A DNA stretch of 34,412 nucleotides from a bacterium (GCA_014384545.1 JACNFQ010000050.1:1-34412), one strand, 5' to 3'; shown: positions 1-9,425, counted from the stretch's first letter. The notes: a model not told the origin generated them from the sequence alone. Translations and numbers: made by a program.

Positions 1-2
1 GA

Positions 3-623
3 GCGTTTGATGGTCTTCACCTAGAAGGGCATCGTCTCTTTGGTCCAGGCTCTACACTCCATTTGGTTTGGGCACGCCAAACAGAGAGTCCCTCTGTGGA
101 CCAATCGGCAAACCTCTTTATCGCTTCCACACTTGGTGCTCTTGGAAATGGTTGGGACCTTCGCCTTGGCACGTCGCTAGGGGTAAACAGCCGTGAGGGC
201 GGATTGCTAGGGACAAGTGAACGACATAAAGCGTTTTGGATCGGTGTGGATGGGACTCTCCTTGAAGCGCTTTCGTTGTCGGTTGATTGGCACCAAACGA
301 ATGGAGAAAACTTGATGGGCAACCCCAACGGAGCAACGAAGGATGACGCCTGGAAAACGAGTCTCTCCTTCCCGCTGTTTGGCGATTGGGTCGCTACCTT
401 CCAAGTTGCACAATGGGGTGGAGCAGCGTTGATTCCTGGAATGGGAGGTTTGGGGAATGGCCCCCTCTCTCCCTTCTCCAATGGCGCAGGGGGCTTTGCA
501 ACGGATGGTCAAGAGATTCAATATCGCCTTCACTATCGCGATTGGGAGGGGGGCTATGCCCTCCTAAGAGCCGAGAGCAACAAGGCGACGACTCTCTTCC
601 TTAGGTATCGTGTTCTGTTTTGA
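3..623 (+). CDS. Partial (5' truncated) outer-membrane beta-barrel-like protein, C-terminal part
   Basis: Frame is open from base 3 through 623; alternating amphipathic strands and a C-terminal aromatic residue (...LFLRYRVLF) typical of outer-membrane barrels. The ORF-track start at 63 is probably internal. Confidence 0.6.
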   Translation, partial: AFDGLHLEGHRLFGPGSTLHLVWARQTESPSVDQSANLFIASTLGALGNGWDLRLGTSLGVNSREGGLLGTSERHKAFWIGVDGTLLEALSLSVDWHQTNGENLMGNPNGATKDDAWKTSLSFPLFGDWVATFQVAQWGGAALIPGMGGLGNGPLSPFSNGAGGFATDGQEIQYRLHYRDWEGGYALLRAESNKATTLFLRYRVLF

Positions 624-1912
624 GCGAGACTCTTCTGCTAGCCGATTGGGTCGTTCCTGTATCAACTCCAGCCATCAAGGAGGGAGCCCTCCTCATTGAA
701 GGAAAGACGATCAAGGCGGTTGGCAGACAATCTCTCTTTGATGGGTGGTGCGGAAAGAAAGAGTCGTTTGGTCTCCTTATGCCTGGATTGGTCAACAGCC
801 ATAACCACGCTTCCATGGCAGCATTTCGGGGATTAGCAGACGACTTGCCCTTGATGGAGTGGCTATATGGTGAGATTTTTCCTAGGGAAAAAAGATGGGG
901 AACGGCTGAACTCGTCGCTGCTGCTTTTCCAGGAGCGATGGCAGAGATGATTAGGAGCGGAACGACTTGTTCTGCAGATATGTATTACCACACAACGGTT
1001 TCGGCAACTCTAGCCGCCCGTGCGGGTTTCCGGTATGCCCCAGGCGAAGGGGTGATTGATTTCCCCAGCCCCTCATTTGAAACCGTTGAAGAGGGGCTAG
1101 TCGTTTCTCGCCAACTTGTTGAAAAGTTTGCGGACCATCCCACCGTTCATCCCACTGTGGCCGCACACGCCCCCTACACATGTGCTCCTGAGACGCTTAT
1201 CTCTGTTGATGCCTTGAGTCAGGAATATGGTGTCCCCTTCCAACTCCATATCGCTGAGACACCCGACGAGACTCAGATTATTCAGGATAGATACAGCACA
1301 ACTCCTGTTCGACATCTCCACAATCTGGGGCTACTCTCCCCACGCCTCCTTGGAGCCCACTCTGTTCATCTCGATGAAGAAGAGACCGCACTTTATGCCG
1401 ATGCAGGCGTCAAGGTCTCCCACGACCCCGAAAGCAATGCTAAGTTGGGCAGTGGATTGGCTCCTGTTCCCCAGTTCTTGGAAGCGGGCATCACTGTGGG
1501 GCTCTCTACCGATGGTCCCTGCTCGAACAACGACCTAGACCTTTTTGGAGAGATGCGTACGGCAGCACTTGTCCACAAACTCCACGGGATGGACCCCACG
1601 GTGCTTCCTGCTCCTCAAACGCTCCGAATGGCGACATGGGGAAGTGCAACCGCATTAGGTATCGGGGATAAAGTCGGAAGCCTTGAAAAGGGGAAAGAAG
1701 CAGATATCGTGGCGTTGGATCTTTCAAAACCCCACCTGACACCTCTATATGACCCTGTCTCCCATCTGGTTTACTCGGCAGGTAGAGGGGATGTGTCTGA
1801 TGTTTGGGTCGCTGGAAAGCGCCTCTTACAAGATAATGAACTTGTGACGATGGATGAAGAAGCCTCACTTCTTTCGTTGCGCCAATGGGGAGAACGGCTA
1901 AGGGATGGATAG
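620..1912 (+). CDS. mtaD: 5-methylthioadenosine / S-adenosylhomocysteine deaminase (amidohydrolase)
   Basis: TTG start overlapping the previous stop; motifs PGLVNSHNHASMAAFRG, HIAETPDET, GAHSVHLDEEE, STDGPCSNNDLDLFGEMRTAALVHK characteristic of the MTA/SAH deaminase branch. Confidence 0.88.
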   Translation: MSETLLLADWVVPVSTPAIKEGALLIEGKTIKAVGRQSLFDGWCGKKESFGLLMPGLVNSHNHASMAAFRGLADDLPLMEWLYGEIFPREKRWGTAELVAAAFPGAMAEMIRSGTTCSADMYYHTTVSATLAARAGFRYAPGEGVIDFPSPSFETVEEGLVVSRQLVEKFADHPTVHPTVAAHAPYTCAPETLISVDALSQEYGVPFQLHIAETPDETQIIQDRYSTTPVRHLHNLGLLSPRLLGAHSVHLDEEETALYADAGVKVSHDPESNAKLGSGLAPVPQFLEAGITVGLSTDGPCSNNDLDLFGEMRTAALVHKLHGMDPTVLPAPQTLRMATWGSATALGIGDKVGSLEKGKEADIVALDLSKPHLTPLYDPVSHLVYSAGRGDVSDVWVAGKRLLQDNELVTMDEEASLLSLRQWGERLRDG

Positions 1913-2684
1913 AGCGACCTTAGGGAAGCGTCTTTCTCTCCTTGAAGAAAGGGGAGAAGGTTGGGAAGAGGTTTATAGGAATCTGGCACAACGAGATTGG
2001 AGACTTCCTATTATTGTCCTAGCAGGCCCCCCTGGTGCTGGGAAGTCTACGCTCCTTGCTCATGTAGCTCTCCACCACCCTCAATGGGCCTACTTACTGG
2101 TAGACCCCACAGACCCCCTTACAGGCGGGGCTGTTCTTGCCGACAGGGCGCGCATACCCTTTATGGAGGATGCCCCTTTTGTCCGCTCTGTGGCTACTCG
2201 TGGCTCGGCGGGGGGTGCCGCCACAGCACTTTGGCCGATGTTGCGGCTCTTCAACGAAGAGAACTATCCCGGGGTCGTTGTGGAGAGCGTAGGTGTGGGG
2301 CAAGTCGCCGACTCTCTCCGTGCCCTCGCTGATCTTCTCATTGTCGTCCTCTCTCCCGAAACGGGAGATGCCCACCAAGCCGTCAAGGGTGGCTTACTTG
2401 GTGAGGCGGATATTGTGGTCGTAAACAAAGGTGATTTACCCGGTGCAGAAGCGTTGGTAGGTCATCTCAATGCTCTAAGCCAGAAAGATCCTCTCCTCGT
2501 TTCTGCGATGGTGGGGAGCGGACTTGTCCCTCTATTAGACCGTCTCAATCACCTCCCACCCATCGATATCCCGAGGCGACTTCGCGGAGAAGCGAAGGAC
2601 TTTGCTTTGGCGGGATTCTCATCGGAGTTGGAGCAACGCCTTGACGCCTGGAATCTTGAAGGAACGCCTCTTGACCTGCCCTAG
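1905..2684 (+). CDS. MeaB/ArgK-like GTPase (B12-mutase chaperone family)
   Basis: P-loop GPPGAGKST; DPTDPLTGGAVLADRARI and FVRSVATRGSAGG blocks; ESVGVGQ; VNKGD. Short (259 aa). Overlaps mtaD by 8 bp. Confidence 0.85.
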   Translation: MDRATLGKRLSLLEERGEGWEEVYRNLAQRDWRLPIIVLAGPPGAGKSTLLAHVALHHPQWAYLLVDPTDPLTGGAVLADRARIPFMEDAPFVRSVATRGSAGGAATALWPMLRLFNEENYPGVVVESVGVGQVADSLRALADLLIVVLSPETGDAHQAVKGGLLGEADIVVVNKGDLPGAEALVGHLNALSQKDPLLVSAMVGSGLVPLLDRLNHLPPIDIPRRLRGEAKDFALAGFSSELEQRLDAWNLEGTPLDLP

Positions 2685-2711
2685 TTCATCTGACACCCTA
2701 GGATTCCCCCT

Positions 2712-3089
2712 ATGAAAGTATTGGTGGCAAAAGTGGGGTTGGATGGACATGACCGGGGGGCGTTGCTGGTGGCGAGGGCGTTGCGGGATGCGGGGCACGA
2801 AGCGATTTACTCGGGGCTACACCGAACCCCACCTGAAGTGGCACAGATGGCAGCAGAGGAGAGTGTAGATGTCGTCGCTTTGGGTATCTTGTCAGGTGCC
2901 CATATGACTTTAGTTCCTAAAGTGCTTTCGGCGATGGAAACGGAAGGGATTTCAACGCCTGTTGCAGTCGGCGGCATAATCAGCGATACCGAGGCGAAAC
3001 TTCTGAAAGAGTTGGGCGTGGGCGCGGTCTTTCCACCGGGTACCCCGATGGCAGAAGTCGTCTCTACCCTTGAATCACTAACCGAATGA
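2712..3089 (+). CDS. Stand-alone cobalamin (B12)-binding domain protein, methylmalonyl-CoA mutase C-terminal-domain type
   Basis: KVGLDGHDRG (DxHxxG), SGLHRTPPEVAQMA, LGILSGAHMTL, VGGIISD; 125 aa single domain. Confidence 0.9.
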   Translation: MKVLVAKVGLDGHDRGALLVARALRDAGHEAIYSGLHRTPPEVAQMAAEESVDVVALGILSGAHMTLVPKVLSAMETEGISTPVAVGGIISDTEAKLLKELGVGAVFPPGTPMAEVVSTLESLTE

Positions 3090-4555
3090 ACTTTGCGACC
3101 TTCTTTGCCTTCCTTTTGGGGGCCGCTACTTTGGCGTTCGAGGTCTATGGTCCCCGTTTGATCCAGTCCCATTTTGGGTTTAGTCCCGTTCTTTGGGCTT
3201 CGGTCATTTCTGTCTTCTTGGGAGGGCTAACGGTGGGCTATTTCTTGGGGGGTCGTATCGCCGAAGATTCGATGCGAAGAACGAAGATCTTCTTCCTTTG
3301 GATGGGGGCTGGGCTCTTCGTCTTCTTCTCGCCTGTAATCGCTTCCTCTGTTGCTGAACTCTTCCTTTCCCGGCCTGGTGCTCCTCCACTTTGGGAACCC
3401 CTAGCAGGAGCGTTCCTCATCTTCTTCCTTCCCACCGTGGCGATGGGCACAGCGTTGCCTGTTTTGGTGGCGATTACGCCCACTGGTGGAAAGGGCGCCG
3501 GGCGCCATACGGGACGCCTTTTAGGTATTAGCACCTTGGGGAGTATCTTAGGGGTACTGGGACTTACATTCGGATTAATGGGTAGGCTATCCCTTCCTCA
3601 GATTGCACTCGTCCTTGCGCTGCCATGGGTCGCTGGAGCCTTCTGGATGCTCAGAAGGAAAACTCGACCGATAAATGCCATCAGCACCCTCCTTTTTCTC
3701 GCACTTCTTGGTTCACTTCCCCATGCGGAGAAAACCTTATGGGAGGGGGACTCTTTGCTTCACCACATTCGCGTTGCAGAAGATAAGACCCATCGCGCCC
3801 TTTTCTTCAACAATTGGATGGAGAGCGTGATGCTTATTGATGATCCCTTAAAAGGGCACTTCCATTACATTGAGGCGTTCCATCTTGCAGCTCATGCGGT
3901 AGAGAAAAAGGGGCGAGTCTGTTTGGTCGGCTTAGGAGGGGCTTCAGCAGCAAGGACATTCTTGGCACGGTATCCCCAAATGGAGATGGTCGCTGCCGAG
4001 ATTGACCCCAAGGTAGAGGAACTTGCCCAGAAGTGGTTTGGAATCCCCTCTGAACGGATGGAAGTGAGGATTCAGGATGGAAGGCAGATGTTCAAGAGAG
4101 AGGGTGCCCCTACCTGCAAAGTCGTCTTGCTGGATGCGTATTCAGCAAGCCGGTATGGGGCTTGGATACCCTGGCATCTAACCACAAAGGAGTTCTTTAC
4201 AGAGGTGCGGGGGCAAATGCCCGAGGGAGGCGTCGTCGCTTACAACGTGATTGGACAGGTAGATGGCGCTTCTTCGTGGCCCGTTCAGGCGATTGCCAAG
4301 ACGATGGGAACTGTCTTCCCATCGGTTTGGGCTTTGCCCATTCCCGAAAGTAGGAATGTCGTCCTATTTGGGTTTACCACACCACAAGACGAGGATACCG
4401 ACTGGTCTACCTTGGTCGGTTGGGGGGGCGCACCCGAACTCTTGAGGCAACTCACCAGCCGAATGACTCTAGAGATTCCTCAATCTAAGGGTATCCCCAT
4501 CCTCGTAGACGACTTTGCCCCCATTGACCTGCCCGGTCTGATGATAGGTCCCTAA
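3086..4555 (+). CDS. Membrane protein with C-terminal spermidine-synthase-like (SAM-binding) domain
   Basis: Multiple hydrophobic segments in the first ~200 aa, then CLVGLGGASAARTFLARYPQMEMVAAEIDPKVEELAQKWFG and DGRQMF / VVLLDAYSA. ATGA overlap with the B12-domain gene. Confidence 0.75.
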   Translation: MNFATFFAFLLGAATLAFEVYGPRLIQSHFGFSPVLWASVISVFLGGLTVGYFLGGRIAEDSMRRTKIFFLWMGAGLFVFFSPVIASSVAELFLSRPGAPPLWEPLAGAFLIFFLPTVAMGTALPVLVAITPTGGKGAGRHTGRLLGISTLGSILGVLGLTFGLMGRLSLPQIALVLALPWVAGAFWMLRRKTRPINAISTLLFLALLGSLPHAEKTLWEGDSLLHHIRVAEDKTHRALFFNNWMESVMLIDDPLKGHFHYIEAFHLAAHAVEKKGRVCLVGLGGASAARTFLARYPQMEMVAAEIDPKVEELAQKWFGIPSERMEVRIQDGRQMFKREGAPTCKVVLLDAYSASRYGAWIPWHLTTKEFFTEVRGQMPEGGVVAYNVIGQVDGASSWPVQAIAKTMGTVFPSVWALPIPESRNVVLFGFTTPQDEDTDWSTLVGWGGAPELLRQLTSRMTLEIPQSKGIPILVDDFAPIDLPGLMIGP

Positions 4556-4580
4556 GGGTTCTCTCTTCTAGAATCCCACT

Positions 4581-7500
4581 ATGAATGCTCCTCGGCGCTT
4601 TCTAACAGCGGCCAGTCTCTTTGATGGTCATGACGCTGCCATCAATCTCATTCGTCGCCTCATTCAAGATGCCGGTGGAGAAGTCGTTCATATGGGGCAC
4701 GACCGCTCGGTGGAGGAGATTGTGATTGCTGCACGGCAAGAGGACCCCCACGCCATCGCCCTCTCGTCCTACCAAGGCGGGCATATCGCTTACTTCACCT
4801 ACTTACTAAAACGGCTCAAGGAAGAGGGGCTGGGGCATATTAGGGTATTTGGGGGGGGTGGGGGTACGATCCTGCCCGAGGAGGCACGCGAACTTGAACG
4901 GCGTGGTGTTGCCCGGATATTTCGACCCGAGGACGGCACCGACAAAGGACTTGAAGGCATTATTTCTGAAGTCTTTGACCTTTGCGATGTGGAACCCTCA
5001 TCACTCAAGTCCAACAAAGGTGAAGGCGCTTTGGCGAGGGCCCTTACACGGATTGAGACGGGCAATCTTGAAGAAGGCGAAGCACCAAGTAAGGGCGCAT
5101 TGGTGGTGGGGTTTACAGGAACGGGTGGTGCGGGAAAATCATCTCTTATTGACGAACTCGTTCTTCGCCTGCGGCGGCAAGAACCAAATAGACAGATTGC
5201 GATACTAGCAGCCGACCCCACAAGAGAACGGACAGGGGGGGCGCTCTTGGGAGACCGAATCCGAATGAATGCGATCTACGACGGTGGTGTCTTTATGCGA
5301 AGCCTCGCTGCCCGACGGGAGCGCCCCCTTATTGAGATTGTAGCATCGGCGGTAGAGAGAACGAAAGCCGCGGGATACGACTTGGTGATGGTTGAAACCC
5401 CTGGCATTGGGCAAGCAGACAACCCGCTTGGCGACCTTTGCGACCTCTCGCTATATGTCATGACTAGTGATTATGGTGCTCCCTCCCAACTAGAAAAAAT
5501 AGAGATGTTAGATAGAGCAGACTTAGTCGTCTTGAACAAGTTTGACCATCGCGCTGGCGAGGACGCTCTTAGAGAAGTGCGCAGACAAGTCAGGCGTCTC
5601 CGATCCAAGGGAGAGGGCACCCTAGAAGAGCAACCCGTCTACCCCACAATTGCTAGCCAATATGCTGACAAGGGTGTGGATGCGTTGGCTACCGAGATAG
5701 AGAGACTGCTTTCGGGGGGGGATGGTGAGAGAACCCACCCTGTTGTTTCTGCCAGACAGCACCTAATACCATCCGATAGAGAGAGGTATCTTGCTGAGAT
5801 TGCACAGGTGGTGCGCCACCGTAGAAAGCGCGTATCTTCGCTATCAGGAAGAGTCCGCCTTGCAGAGGCATTGGCGACTCTCCTTATTGATGACGGAACG
5901 CCTCCACCATCTGGATTCGTCCCCTTCCCCTCTCCTCAAGGGACACTCCAAGAGAGATACAACGATGCGTTATCGGGGATGGGGGAGAGCGCCTTGGTCT
6001 CTTTGCGGGCGTATGACGAGACCGCAAAACGGTATGGAGGCGATACGGCGACCTATTCGGTGCGGGGAAATGAGATCAGCGTCCCCGCATCCACAGAGTC
6101 GCTCTCTGGGCTTCGAATTCCCAAAGTTGCACTCCCCCGCTTTTCCTCGTGGAGCGACCGCTTGGAGTGGATTGCCCAAGAGAATGTGCCTGGGGCATTC
6201 CCCTACACCCAGGGGGTCTACCCTTTCCGCCGTACAGGGGAAGCTCCCACACGGATGTTCGCTGGGGAAGGACCTCCAGAGAGGACGAACGCTCGTTTCC
6301 ATCTCCTTGCCGAGGGGCAACCCGCCACTCGCCTCTCCACGGCGTTCGACTCGCCCACCCTTTATGGCCACAACCCCGAACCCCGTCCCGATGTCTTGGG
6401 CAAGGTGGGGGAGAGTGGCGTCTCCATCGCCACCTTGGATGATATGAAACGCCTCTACGCGGGGTTTGACCTTTGCGCACCCACCACAAGTGTCTCTATG
6501 ACGATTAATGGCCCCGCCCCGATGCTCTTGGCGATGTTCCTGAACACCGCCATCGATGACAAACGGGGGCGGTTTGAGGACGAGAAGGGGAGAGAAGCGA
6601 CCCCTGAGGAGGCTCTCGCCCTTAGGAAGAAAGCTCTTCAGCGTGTGCGCGGCACTGTTCAGGCGGATATCCTCAAGGAAGACCAAGCACAGAACACCTG
6701 CATCTTCGGGACGCCCTTTGCCTTGCGGATGATGGGGGATATCCAATCGTGGTTTATTCAAGAGGGAGTAAGGAACTTTTACAGTGTCTCTATCAGCGGA
6801 TACCATATCGCCGAGGCTGGTGCCAACCCTATCTCTCAGTTGGCTTTTACTCTTGCCAACGGATTTACTTATGTGGAACATTACCTGTCGCGGGGGATGG
6901 AGATTGACGACTTTGCCCGCAACCTCTCCTTCTTTTTCTCTTCAGGCATGGATCCCGAATACCAAGTTCTGGGGCGGGTCGCACGACGCATCTGGGCGGT
7001 CGCTCTTAGGGACAGATATGGTGCGGGGGAACGGGCACAAAAACTAAAGTACCATATCCAGACAAGCGGGCGAAGCCTCCACGCCCAAGAGATTCAGTTC
7101 AACGACATCCGGACCACCCTTCAAGCACTGATGGCGTATTTTGATCGGTGCGACAGCCTCCATACCAACGCCTACGACGAGGCGATTACCACCCCCACCC
7201 CTGAAAGCGTCCGGCGCGCCCTTGCAATCCAACAGATTATCCAGCGGGAGTTCGGCACCGCCCAATGCGAGAACCCCCTCCAAGGCGGTTTCCTTGTGGA
7301 GGAGCTGACAGACCTTGTGGAAGAAGCGGTTCTGACCGAGTTTGAGAGACTCAGCCGCAGAGGAGGGGTCTTGGGTGCGATGGAGTTGGGCTACCAACGA
7401 GGGAAGATCCAAGAAGAGAGTCTCCATTACGAGCGACTAAAACATAGCGGGGAACTCCCCCTTATTGGCGTGAATACTTTTCTTGGAGACGACCCTCAGA

Positions 7501-7745
7501 TAGAAACACCCAAGAATGTCACCCGAGCCACAGAGGAAGAGAAAGATCTCTGCGTCGCCAGATGCATAGCCTTTGAGGGCGACCACGCCAAAGAGGCACC
7601 AGAAGCTTTGTCCCGTCTTCAGTATGCCGCCTTGGAGGGAAAGAACCTCTTTGAAGTGCTGATGGAGACGGTGCGTGTGGCAAGCCTAGGGCAAATCACC
7701 AAGGCACTTTACGGCGCTGGGGGTCGCTACCGCCGAAGCCTCTAG
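4581..7745 (+). CDS. icmF: Fused isobutyryl-CoA mutase (B12-binding + G-protein chaperone + mutase catalytic domain)
   Basis: 1054 aa; N-term ASLFDGHDAAINLIRRLIQDAGGEVVHMGHDRSVEEIV; central GTGGAGKSSLIDEL / ETPGIGQAD / LNKFD; C-term DMKRLYAGFDLCAPTTSVSMTINGPAPMLLAMFLNTAID. This is the IcmF domain order. Confidence 0.93.
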   Translation: MNAPRRFLTAASLFDGHDAAINLIRRLIQDAGGEVVHMGHDRSVEEIVIAARQEDPHAIALSSYQGGHIAYFTYLLKRLKEEGLGHIRVFGGGGGTILPEEARELERRGVARIFRPEDGTDKGLEGIISEVFDLCDVEPSSLKSNKGEGALARALTRIETGNLEEGEAPSKGALVVGFTGTGGAGKSSLIDELVLRLRRQEPNRQIAILAADPTRERTGGALLGDRIRMNAIYDGGVFMRSLAARRERPLIEIVASAVERTKAAGYDLVMVETPGIGQADNPLGDLCDLSLYVMTSDYGAPSQLEKIEMLDRADLVVLNKFDHRAGEDALREVRRQVRRLRSKGEGTLEEQPVYPTIASQYADKGVDALATEIERLLSGGDGERTHPVVSARQHLIPSDRERYLAEIAQVVRHRRKRVSSLSGRVRLAEALATLLIDDGTPPPSGFVPFPSPQGTLQERYNDALSGMGESALVSLRAYDETAKRYGGDTATYSVRGNEISVPASTESLSGLRIPKVALPRFSSWSDRLEWIAQENVPGAFPYTQGVYPFRRTGEAPTRMFAGEGPPERTNARFHLLAEGQPATRLSTAFDSPTLYGHNPEPRPDVLGKVGESGVSIATLDDMKRLYAGFDLCAPTTSVSMTINGPAPMLLAMFLNTAIDDKRGRFEDEKGREATPEEALALRKKALQRVRGTVQADILKEDQAQNTCIFGTPFALRMMGDIQSWFIQEGVRNFYSVSISGYHIAEAGANPISQLAFTLANGFTYVEHYLSRGMEIDDFARNLSFFFSSGMDPEYQVLGRVARRIWAVALRDRYGAGERAQKLKYHIQTSGRSLHAQEIQFNDIRTTLQALMAYFDRCDSLHTNAYDEAITTPTPESVRRALAIQQIIQREFGTAQCENPLQGGFLVEELTDLVEEAVLTEFERLSRRGGVLGAMELGYQRGKIQEESLHYERLKHSGELPLIGVNTFLGDDPQIETPKNVTRATEEEKDLCVARCIAFEGDHAKEAPEALSRLQYAALEGKNLFEVLMETVRVASLGQITKALYGAGGRYRRSL

Positions 7746-8545
7746 TCGAGGGCTGGGGAGGGGGCGGTCTCCCCAGGACCGAGCCCGACGCGCTCTCGGG
7801 CGAAGTCAAGAGCCTCCTGGAAAAGGCTCCGGGCCTCCGCTGTCCACTCAGCCGTTTCTGGCGTGGGCTGGGTGAAGGCGATGACATCGCTCCACCCCTC
7901 AATCGTTTCGGGGAGACGACCGGTGCGGTCGTAGGCCCACAAGAGAATCCCGCTTGTCCACCACTCCATATTGCGCTTTTCCTTGGCGGGATTTCGGGCG
8001 AAAGAAGTGTCAAGAACCCACCACCTCTCAGCCCATCCCTCGGTGCGCCCCTTCCCGCAGAAGAGCGCCCCCACCACCCTAGCCCCCTCCTCGACCGACT
8101 CCAGCCAGACCATCTTGACGCCCCCGTAAGGCATTTCCTTGTGGTGGAAGCCCTGAAGGTTGTCCTTGGAAGGGGTTGTCTCGGAAGGGAGCAAGACCCA
8201 TTCGGAGGCCTCCTCTCGGGGCAGGAAGGGCACCCAAGGGTTCTCCACTAGGTCGGACGCTTGTGGCAGAGACCCGCCAGCCCATCCCAAGGTGCCAAGG
8301 GAGAGGTACCACAGGCCCGGATGACAGTTGGCGTAGTCGCCCTGCGGGTGCCCCCATCTCTCGGGGAAATAGCGGGCCACGCCCGCTAGGATGTTCGGCT
8401 CTCCCGAATCGCTCTGGACCTGAGGAGCCACCTTCCCGGCAGTTGGGACCTCTCCTTCAGTCTGTGCAGTCAGACACCCCGCCAGCCCGAACAAGCCTAG
8501 GACCAACGCGCCTTGAGCCACCCGCCAATCGCTCTCTCTATCCAT
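7742..8545 (-). CDS. Putative lipoprotein of unknown function
   Basis: ATG at 8545 with GGGGAGGTG upstream; lipobox ..LGLFGLAGC; no family recognised. Stop codon shares CTAG with icmF. Confidence 0.65.
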   Translation of the reverse strand: MDRESDWRVAQGALVLGLFGLAGCLTAQTEGEVPTAGKVAPQVQSDSGEPNILAGVARYFPERWGHPQGDYANCHPGLWYLSLGTLGWAGGSLPQASDLVENPWVPFLPREEASEWVLLPSETTPSKDNLQGFHHKEMPYGGVKMVWLESVEEGARVVGALFCGKGRTEGWAERWWVLDTSFARNPAKEKRNMEWWTSGILLWAYDRTGRLPETIEGWSDVIAFTQPTPETAEWTAEARSLFQEALDFARERVGLGPGETAPSPALD

Positions 8546-8563
8546 CGCCTTCACCTCCCCGCA

Positions 8564-9097
8564 TCAAGTTCCGCATACCGTGCAGTGGAAGAGGAACCCA
8601 GGACCCCCTGTCTGCCCCCCCGCCAACGCCTGTTTCGCTTCGATGAAACAGGGGCAACCCTCCCCGACTGAGATATCCACGACCTGAAAGTCGCTGGGAA
8701 AGAGGCACGAAGCTTCAGGCAGTGAATCGCAGCAGGAGACGAAACACCAAGCCGCCGGATTGCAATTCGCTCTCGAGGGGTCATTCATCACGATCATGGA
8801 ATACCCATTCCTTTCAATGACGAGGTTGCAGGGGATGTTCTGAGGCGGCATATCCTCGAGATCCGCCCAGAACCCCGTATCGTTCAGGCAGTCATACCAG
8901 AGGCTGATAAAACCTGGACCTGACCCCTTGGTGAGCGTGATCTGGCAACACCCTCCACATTCCTCAAAGCCGAGAAGCCCCACAGCCGAATCCAGGCAAG
9001 TGCGGGAAGGAGTCCCCGCAGAGTGGGTAGCAGGCTGGGTGGCGTCCACAGCCCCGACTGTCCCTAGGATGAGCGCGAGGGCGAGAACCATACTCAT
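8564..9097 (-). CDS. Secreted cysteine-rich protein of unknown function
   Basis: N-term signal peptide MSMVLALALILGTVGAVDA; 15 Cys including two CC pairs; promoter-like sequence directly upstream. Confidence 0.65.
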   Translation of the reverse strand: MSMVLALALILGTVGAVDATQPATHSAGTPSRTCLDSAVGLLGFEECGGCCQITLTKGSGPGFISLWYDCLNDTGFWADLEDMPPQNIPCNLVIERNGYSMIVMNDPSRANCNPAAWCFVSCCDSLPEASCLFPSDFQVVDISVGEGCPCFIEAKQALAGGQTGGPGFLFHCTVCGT

Positions 9098-9103
9098 ATA
9101 TAC

Positions 9104-9132
9104 ATGCTACATTATGTTTTGATAGTTGTCAA
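9104..9132 (-). promoter_or_regulatory. Sigma70-type promoter, probably leaderless, for the 9097..8564 gene
   Basis: On the minus strand: TTGACA (9132-9127), 17-nt spacer, TAGCAT (9109-9104), then 6 nt (GTATAT) and ATG (9097). Confidence 0.6.
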
Positions 9133-9145
9133 GACTGGACGCAAG

Positions 9146-9320
9146 TGGCGGCGGGTGTTCCGTCGCCTCCCCAAATCCGTTAGGTCGGGGTTTGTGGCTC
9201 TCCGAGCCACCATGTCGGGTGGCTCCGGCACAGAGCCGGACGCTAGCGTCCTTCTCTGGCATCCGTCCCTCATGTCCACCCCTCGGGATGTGGCAAGGCG
9301 TGGAAGCCTTGCCCTATAGT
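9146..9320. repeat. Structured intergenic repeat cluster (left copy)
   Basis: 9146-9167 tggcggcgggtgttccgtcgcc and 9262-9279 tccgtccctcatgtccac are both present in inverted orientation at 12750-12771 and 12697-12714; contains several perfect hairpins. Confidence 0.75.
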
Positions 9321-9365
9321 GGAAGGGTCGCCCTAACGGGAAGAGGATAGCATCCCCACAAGATT

Positions 9366-9425
9366 CCGCTAGGTCGGGGATTGTGGCTCTCCGAGCCACC
9401 ATATCGGGCGCTCCGGCGCTAGACC
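9366..9425. repeat. Second direct copy of the internal repeat module
   Basis: ccgctaggtcggggattgtggctctccgagccaccatatcgggcgctccggc closely matches ccgttaggtcggggtttgtggctctccgagccaccatgtcgggtggctccggc at 9177-9229. Confidence 0.8.

Noticed and set aside
2671-4534. Shared ttgacctgccc upstream of 2712 and 4581 as a common -35 element
   Set aside because: Both occurrences encode the C-terminal DLP residues of the preceding proteins and lie 22 and 39 nt from the -10-like box, so spacing is wrong and coincidence is likely.
5970-6881. 303-aa minus-strand ORF inside icmF
   Set aside because: Antisense to a strongly recognisable IcmF frame; low-complexity composition and no motif. Shadow ORF.
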